64,000 bases of DNA from Tubiluchus corallicola (Eukaryota; Priapulida; Priapulimorpha; Priapulimorphida; Tubiluchidae): assembly GCA_030141605.1 (NCBI GenBank), contig JAQGDQ010000058.1:100852-164851 (forward strand), read 5' to 3'. This document shows, piece after piece, positions 57,852 to 64,000 of this stretch. The notes under the pieces were generated by a model. It was not told where the DNA came from, searched no databases, and was given only the letters and a program-made list of their open reading frames with translations. A program made the position numbers and the translations under genes. Positions within the stretch are counted from its first letter, which is position 1; each line of letters opens with the position of its first letter.

Positions 57852-58660
57852 AGCAAAGGCCCCGCAAAAGATTTTTCGTATAAATACACATGTAATCAAT
57901 AATACGCGAACATCCTACCAAGTCCTCATGTATAACGCAAAGCCCGTAACATCCTGCCTACTGTTTGTCTGTTTATCTAACGCAAAGCAGCTTTTACAGA
58001 ATTAAAGTTATAAGATTATAGGCAGAGTACAATGGATGACGTCAGAACAATGGCTTTGCGTCAGCAGTTTTCTAAGCGAAAACTGTCGAAAATAGAACAT
58101 CCAATTAACTGGTCGGTACTCCTCTCGGTGGACCTGCCCTAAAATATAATTCACATCATCGTGTAGCCCTGTCCTTCCTCTTTGTAAAGAGCTATATATC
58201 TCCTTCCGAGAGTCCCACCAGGCGCCGCTAGAGCGTTTTTTCCGCAGGCTGTTTGGTCAAAATTTCGAAAAAATCGCGAGTTGTGTCCGGGAAAACGCCC
58301 GTTGCGGGACCCCGTGGCCCTCTCGCGAATTCTAAATAGGCCTATGACACCCATTGCTGAACGGGCTATCTATCCATACCCAGCACCCCCCTTGGCCCAT
58401 TCCCGTTCTCTACATCTCAGCCGTATAAATTTTGCAAAAAACGGCCGAAAAATGGCCATTTTTCGAGGTTTTTCGCCTCCCCTTCCTCGCGGTGGGCCCG
58501 ATTCGAAAAATAAACAATCAATGAGAAGACACTAGATCGAGACCTTTCGTTTGATATATAGATCGCCGCAAATGGTGCCCTCGTCCGGGCTGTAGCCTCG
58601 AATCTTATTTATAAATAAATATATTAAGATACCAAGAATATTAATATAAGAGTATAGATA
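57852..58660 (+). repeat. A unit, copy 2
   Basis: Directly follows copy 1 head to tail and resembles it closely. The 84-codon plus frame lies at 58,281-58,535. Small differences include the missing CCCGTAGCAGGCAG stretch near 57,985 and the longer tail TTTATAAATAAATATATTAAG, ending ATATAAGAGTATAGATA. Confidence 0.95.
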
Positions 58661-59686
58661 GACTAGCCAAACCCCACAAAAAGAATTTTGTGCACAAATC
58701 AACACACAACCCACACCACACCACTCCACCTCATCACACCACACTGCACCACACCATACCACTCCACCTCATCGCACCACACTGCACCACACAATACCAC
58801 CACACCATACCACCTACACACCACACCACCCACACCATACCACTCCACCACATCACACCACACTGCACCACACCATACCACTCCACCTCATCGCACCACA
58901 CTGCACCACACAATACCACCACACCGCACCACACCATACCACCTACACACCCACCATACCACTCCACCACATCACACCACACTGCACCACACCATACCAC
59001 TGCACCACCCACACACCACACCACCCACACCATAATACTCTACCACTTCACACCGCACAGCACCACACCATAACACCACACTGCACCACACCACCTACAC
59101 ACCACACCACCCACACCATACCACAACACCACATCACACCACACTGCACCACACCATACCACTGCAGCACACCGCACCACCCACACACCACGCCACCCAC
59201 ACCATACGACTCCACCACATCACACTGCACAGCACCACACCATACCACTGCAGCACACCGTAGCACCCACACACCACACCACCCACACCATACAACTCCA
59301 CCACATCACACCACACTGCACCACACCATACCACTGCACTGCACCACACCGCACCACCCACACCATAATACTCCACCACATCGCACCGCACTGCACCACA
59401 ACACCCACCCACACACCACGCCACCCACTCCATACCACACTACCCACACCACACCTCACACACCCTATCACCCCACCACACCATCCATAGCACAACACAC
59501 AAAGCACACCACCACCACACCACATCAAATCCACCACCTCACGTGGTGATCATGTTGTTGATGATGATGATGATGGTGGCAACGATGATGACACCTATAG
59601 CACAAGCACCAACAGCACAGCATTGCAACAAAACCATTCCAAACATTTTTCACAAAGTTGAAACTATGTGCTATAATATAATAAAT
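58661..59686 (+). repeat. B unit, copy 2
   Basis: Same opening as B copy 1 (CTAGCCAAACCCCACAAAAA) and same closing part (CACCTCACGTGGTGATCATG to ATAATAAATAGCAAAGG). The CCACA-type interior is about 190 bp longer through extra internal unit copies. Confidence 0.95.
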
Positions 59687-60482
59687 AGCAAAGGCCCCGC
59701 AAAAGATTTTGCATAAAAAACCACGTGTAATCAATAATACGCGAACGTCCTACACAGTCCTCATTTATAACACAACGCCCGTAACATCCTGCCTACCGTT
59801 TGTTTAACTAACGCAAACCCGTAGCAGGCAGCTTTTTGCTGAATTAAAGTTATAAGATTACAGCAGAGTACAATGGATGGCGTCACAACAATGCCTTTGC
59901 GTCAACAGTTTTCTAAGCGAAAATTGCCGAAAATAGAACTCCTAATTAACTGGTCGGTACTTCTCTCGGTGGACCTGCCCTAACATATAGCCCACATCAT
60001 CGTGTAGCCCCGTTCTTCCTCTTTGTAAAGAGCCCCATATCTCCTTCCTAGAGTCCCACCGGGCGACGCTAGAACGATTTTTCGAAAAAATCGCGAGTTG
60101 GGTCCGGGAAAACGCCCGTTGCGGGACCCCGTGGCCCTCTCGGGAACTCTAAATAGGCCTACGACACCCACCGCTGAACGGGCTATCTATCCACACCCAG
60201 CACCACCCTCGGCCCATTCCAGTTCTCCACATCTCAGCCGTATAACTTTTGCAAAAAACGGCCGAAAAATGGCCATTTTTGGAGGTTTTTCGCTCCCCGT
60301 TTCTCCCGGTGGGCCCGATTCGAAAAATAAACCCCCAATGAGACGACACTAGATCGAGACCTTTCGTTTGATGTATAGATCGCCGCAAATGGTGCCCTCG
60401 TCGAAGCTGTAGCCTCGAATCTTATATATAAATAAATATATATATATATATATATACCAAGAATATTAATATAAGAGTATAG
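59687..60482 (+). repeat. A unit, copy 3
   Basis: The most diverged of the full A units. It lacks about 25 bp around CCGCAGGCTGTTTGGTCAAA and has a (TA)n expansion in the tail at 60,436-60,455. It ends ATATAAGAGTATAG immediately before the right 388-bp repeat. The matching frame at 60,098-60,352 differs from the other copies mostly at amino-acid-changing positions. Confidence 0.95.
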
Positions 60483-60870
60483 ATATGAAAGGTTAAAAAT
60501 GTACGTACACAAGTATTATATTTTTATTAAAATGTGGTACTGTATACATAAATATAGGTTTTCAATTCCTATTTTACATCCATAGCATAATAGCGTATTT
60601 TATATACACAGGAATATAAGCTTTGTAACTTTTTATACAACTGGTTTTAGTATGTGCTTAGATGTGTCCTGACAAGCTGACTTTTTGCTACAATCTGCAT
60701 GCTATTTTCATTTGTGATTTTGTCCAAAATTTCTAATAACCTGGGAATTAGTGAAATTTAGCAAGGTGACAAATTTAAAAAAATTGTTTTTTGTGAAAAG
60801 TGTATTCAAATGTCACTGGTTTGTGCAGTTCACAATCCTGCAAAATTTGAAATTTCTATAGTGATTTTTT
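60483..60870 (+). repeat. 388-bp direct repeat, right copy (R)
   Basis: Same length and orientation as 55,723-56,110, with about three differences. After it the sequence continues TTCAGATAATGACAAACAAA, which presumably followed the single copy before the array arose. Confidence 0.95.
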
Positions 60871-62401
60871 TTCAGATAATGACAAACAAAACTACACGCC
60901 TCTGTGCTACAAGTAGTATAGAATATTTTTGAGGAGCTAATACCACAGTGTGGTACAAAAATCAATCAAAAAAAATATAGCTACCAAAAGATCGCATTGT
61001 GTCTGAGAGCCAATGTATTCATTGTACAGAGGGTAGTGAGAATGACAGCCAACAGCTTTAAAACGTATGCAAAGATACTGGGTAATGTCAAAATGCAGTA
61101 TTAAGTCATTAATATTAAACCACCCAATAGCTAACATGTACACACATGTATATTATCTATACAATAACCGATATACATGTCAACAACCCTTTAACAAACC
61201 AGCATTATGTAACAAGCGACTAGAGTAAGCCTAGACGTTTCAGGCATAATACAAAATTTGTGCATTCTAATACTTCGTTTCATTGGCTTTATAATGGAAC
61301 TGATTATTAAAACCAACTGAAATAAATTAATTGTAACAGCAAAGTCTTGTGTAATACAGATCAGTGATGACTGCGTTGCACTCGCCGGACTTGCCAAGGT
61401 TTGGTATAAAATTGCGATACATTTCAACATGCTCTTAACATATGGTAACTTTGGTTGGACCAACTTATCGCTAAAATCTTGAACAAGATGTCTTGAACAA
61501 GAACAATCTTGAACATAGATGAATATTTAACATACAAGATTTGAGCCAATCCAACTAATCTCTGCACATTCATATACAGAATTGAACAATTAAGTGTAAC
61601 AATGAATGGTAGAATTAATCATATAGATAGTACGTACCACACACAAAGCCATAGTTGACATATTTGGCAAGTAAGTTTTCCAGCCAGGTGCAGCATAACA
61701 GTTTAACAGCAACACAGTCTTGACATTATGACTAACCTAAGTTCAAAAGGTAGTACTACCAAACAGAATAACTGTTGCACTCGTATGACACACTAAAAAC
61801 CAAAAAGGACAGATGCTTGGTAAAAATAACATCTATAATGACTATATGTATATGACTACATACATATACTATATGTTCCATGACTCCATGTTTTGAGGTT
61901 CCTCGTCAGTTGCTCTCTGACAAGTCCTTACTATACAAGTTCGGCTAAGCGACAACAAAAATATCAAATAGAGTAGACTGACATTCTGTTTTATGCAACT
62001 CATGTTACTCTAAAGCCACAAGCACAAGGAAGTGCGACTATCAATATTCATATATTGTGAACATTTTTCTTACTGTTATAGTTGCTGTCAGAAAGAAAAG
62101 TGGCTGCAAGAACCTCAAGCTTGTACACAAACTTAATGTCAACCACTGTGGCAATTTGGATGGGTTGTCAATACAATGGTGGCAGCCAGGTAACTTCTTT
62201 CACTACAAGCTGTGCATACATAATGCAGGTAAATGTGATGCAGAGGTAGCACAAAAGGTGCCCTATTCTTACTAATAAGAATGTCCCCTCTGGCCAACAC
62301 TGAATGAAATTTTCTCACAGTGTAGGTCTATAAAAGTACGTTTTTACTGAAACATATTGTGTTTCAAATATATTTATCATAAGTTCACACTGTAAGAAAA
62401 T
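60871..62401. other. Region 3' of WDR37; one weak exon-like block
   Basis: No supported gene. At 62,082-62,190 a plus-strand block sits between an AG (ACTGTTATAG) and a GT (CAG|GTAACT), with two open frames. It could be an exon or chance, and I recognise no protein. At 61,889-61,957 a short frame starts MTPCFEVPRQLL. Confidence 0.3.
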
Positions 62402-62407
62402 TTTATT
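62402..62407 (-). terminator. Polyadenylation signal of WDR37
   Basis: AATAAA on the minus strand, 104 bases after the WDR37 stop codon. This is a suitable position for 3' end formation. Confidence 0.6.
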
Positions 62408-62510
62408 CACTTTTGTGAAAGAGAAAATGTGGTAAAAATGGCAAGTTTAATTACACACTCGTACATTAGCAGTTAAGAGTTAACTGAGTTAATATATGCA
62501 CAGTTAATAC

Positions 62511-62760
62511 CTAATCCCTATACTCCTTATCCAAGATAATATTCCATCCTAACACTTTCCTGTCAAAACCACAAGTGAACAACTTGCAACCACTGGGTGG
62601 CTCTTTATCTGCCCATGCCGTACCACACACCATACGCTTGTGTCCTTGTCGGTTTCCACGTGGTAGCCTCGAAATGCGGTTGCCAAGGATGTCGTACAGT
62701 CTCACATGCCGGTTGTCATGAGGTATAGCAATGATGTTGTTCACGGCCGATACTGATAAC
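62511..62760 (-). CDS. WDR37: WDR37 orthologue, terminal coding exon (partial gene)
   Basis: The last coding exon begins after a clear acceptor (ATTCAG at 62,766-62,761) with the third base of a split codon, and ends at TAG (62,513-62,511), giving 82 residues. [20 protein letters not shown], then [20 protein letters not shown] and [15 protein letters not shown] match the final WD40 repeats of WDR37. The PHDNR.VRL.D, RQGH.RMVC and [11 protein letters not shown] signatures are kept. WDR37 is a seven-bladed beta-propeller protein that works with PACS proteins in vertebrates, with links to calcium handling and development. The remaining exons must lie beyond 64,000, because no other WD exon is visible up to there. 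Confidence 0.88.
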
Positions 62761-63427
62761 CTGAATGATAAAACACTGTTATGCTAATGAAGACTGTCTA
62801 TTGATTATGCAAGTGTCCTTAATAATGAGCTAGGCTCCAATCAAGCTACAACTGTCTGCACTACATAGCTCCAGCCGATGAGTGTGACTTTCCTCCTGCA
62901 GTGTTCCAAACTGCATAATGATGTGTGCGGTGAGGCTTGAAAAAGCAAGATGGCTGACAACTTGCAAGAAAAAGAACGTTTAAATATAAAACACTTAAGT
63001 ACTAACAGCACTCAATATTTTGCTCTGTTACAGTAATGATTCTCAAAACTATGCAAGACAAGTTTAGGCAACAAACCCCATGATGGCACTATATGTACAT
63101 ATGAGACTAAACATTAGAACAGTGTAGCCATATTAAAAAAAACTTCTGATGCTACAATTTCATGTAAGTCAACAGAGTTCAGTTCACAGTTCTGACTGGT
63201 GAAGCACTTTAAACGAAAACAGAACTTTTTCAAACATCGGTGCAAAATGATAAAATATTGAGGCTAAAGCTTAATTTTGCATTTGTGGCAATAGTTTTAC
63301 TGTTGCATGAATGTTGCCTGAATTTAGTCACAAAAACTAAGTGCCGTATCTGATCTGAATTTAAATTCATCTAACTTAAAATCTGACAAGTTGTTGAGAA
63401 TCATAGTCAGTGTTGTACACAATAATA
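62761..63427 (-). other. WDR37 intron (part)
   Basis: Follows the acceptor of the last coding exon. No further WD-repeat exon is visible, so the intron is at least 1.2 kb long. Confidence 0.6.
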
Positions 63428-63680
63428 CAGTGGAATCACGGCATTAGGATTCAGCATATGATGAAACTCTTGGTAGTACGACGATTTTATTATGTCCCTG
63501 CCAAGCTTATAATAAAACCCAAGTAATCACGTATACTTAATACTAATCTCGTTATTACGAAAAACCCTGTCTATATGACGTTTTCCCAAAGTCCGCCAAT
63601 ATAATTTTAATACAAAGAAACACTCTTAATACGATTGCTGCTATGGCCTGCCCCATCTAGACTTTAGACGCTCTTCACCT
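63426..63680 (+). mobile_element. Possible 5' end of a pogo/Tigger-like element
   Basis: TA followed by CAGTGGAATCACGGCATTAG GATTC resembles the CAGTGGAACCTCGGTATAACG start of pogo/Tigger elements. TATTACGA and CTATATGACG-like motifs behind it fit the subterminal regions. A matching inverted end is not seen before the window stops, so this is tentative. Confidence 0.3.
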
Positions 63681-64000
63681 GTTGCCACAGTAACCACAGC
63701 CACTGTTTTTTTACAAACATTATTAACGTAATGCACATACGTTATCATGCAGTAGCAACATTTTGTTATAGTTTAGCTTAAACTACTTCCTACTATCTGC
63801 CTTCAAAATCTCAAAACAGCTAGGCCTTACTTACAGGTATTCAATTGTAATATCATAGCAGTGGCGACAGTAAGGTTTAGTTGTGTAGGTGGGTATTAAC
63901 ATTGGGATGTACAGTACATTACAAAGAGTACATTCGCAGTATTAACATACCACAGACTCTTTAGCACCGCTAACCCTCTGCTTGCTTTCGAGTTTAGACT
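63681..64000. other. Nothing recognised
   Basis: Presumably still the WDR37 intron. Confidence 0.4.

Noticed and set aside
56218-59686. CRISPR-like array of regularly spaced repeats
   Set aside because: Units are irregular, contiguous, low-complexity and lack unique spacers. The sequence is from an animal genome.
55723-60870. A/B array as the internal region of an LTR retrotransposon with 388-bp LTRs
   Set aside because: The 388-bp repeats lack TG..CA ends. No primer-binding site, polypurine tract or gag/pol motif is found between them, and the interior consists of non-coding tandem modules.
62057-62275. 72-codon plus-strand frame with AG and GT at plausible borders
   Set aside because: No recognisable protein, two frames are equally open, and it lies in the likely 3' flank of WDR37. 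Noted only as a weak exon-like block.

Overview
The window looks like genomic DNA of an invertebrate animal. It is AT-rich (very roughly two thirds A+T by eye). Genes are split by spliceosomal introns with GT..AG borders. There are long (GA)n, (TCA)n and (GTT)n microsatellites and decayed LINE, LTR, SINE and MITE copies. The three recognisable genes, BANP, COX14 and WDR37, are animal genes. I cannot name the phylum from the sequence alone, and nothing looks bacterial or viral in its own right.

Layout: positions 1 to about 35,290 hold no gene I can support. This part carries simple-sequence arrays, a 2.15-kb structure with long imperfect inverted repeats (9,757-11,905), several tRNA-like SINE fragments, a LINE relic (27.4-28.1 kb) and a decayed minisatellite with units of about 33 bp (29.26-29.78 kb). 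From 47,382 down to 35,299 on the minus strand lies a BANP (SMAR1, BEN-domain) orthologue: 11 coding exons that join in one frame to 407 codons. Its last intron holds the 3' end of a Ty3/Gypsy element and a LINE relic; another intron holds a (TTAAC)/(TGAAC)/(TTAAC) sandwich. Upstream of BANP (48.4-52.9 kb) are LINE relics, one of them split by two TA-flanked MITEs. A two-exon COX14 orthologue (68 codons, plus strand) sits at 54,126-54,507. From 55.7 to 60.9 kb there is a composite array (truncated A, then B-A-A-B-A) bracketed by two 388-bp direct repeats that are nearly identical. The last coding exon of a WDR37 orthologue (minus strand) lies at 62,511-62,760; the rest of that gene is beyond the window.

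The three genes are not a functional operon. BANP is a nuclear DNA-binding protein, COX14 a small mitochondrial membrane protein for cytochrome c oxidase assembly, and WDR37 a WD40 scaffold. The most unusual structures are the bracketed A/B array, the nested LINE/MITE locus, and two symmetric sandwich microsatellites.
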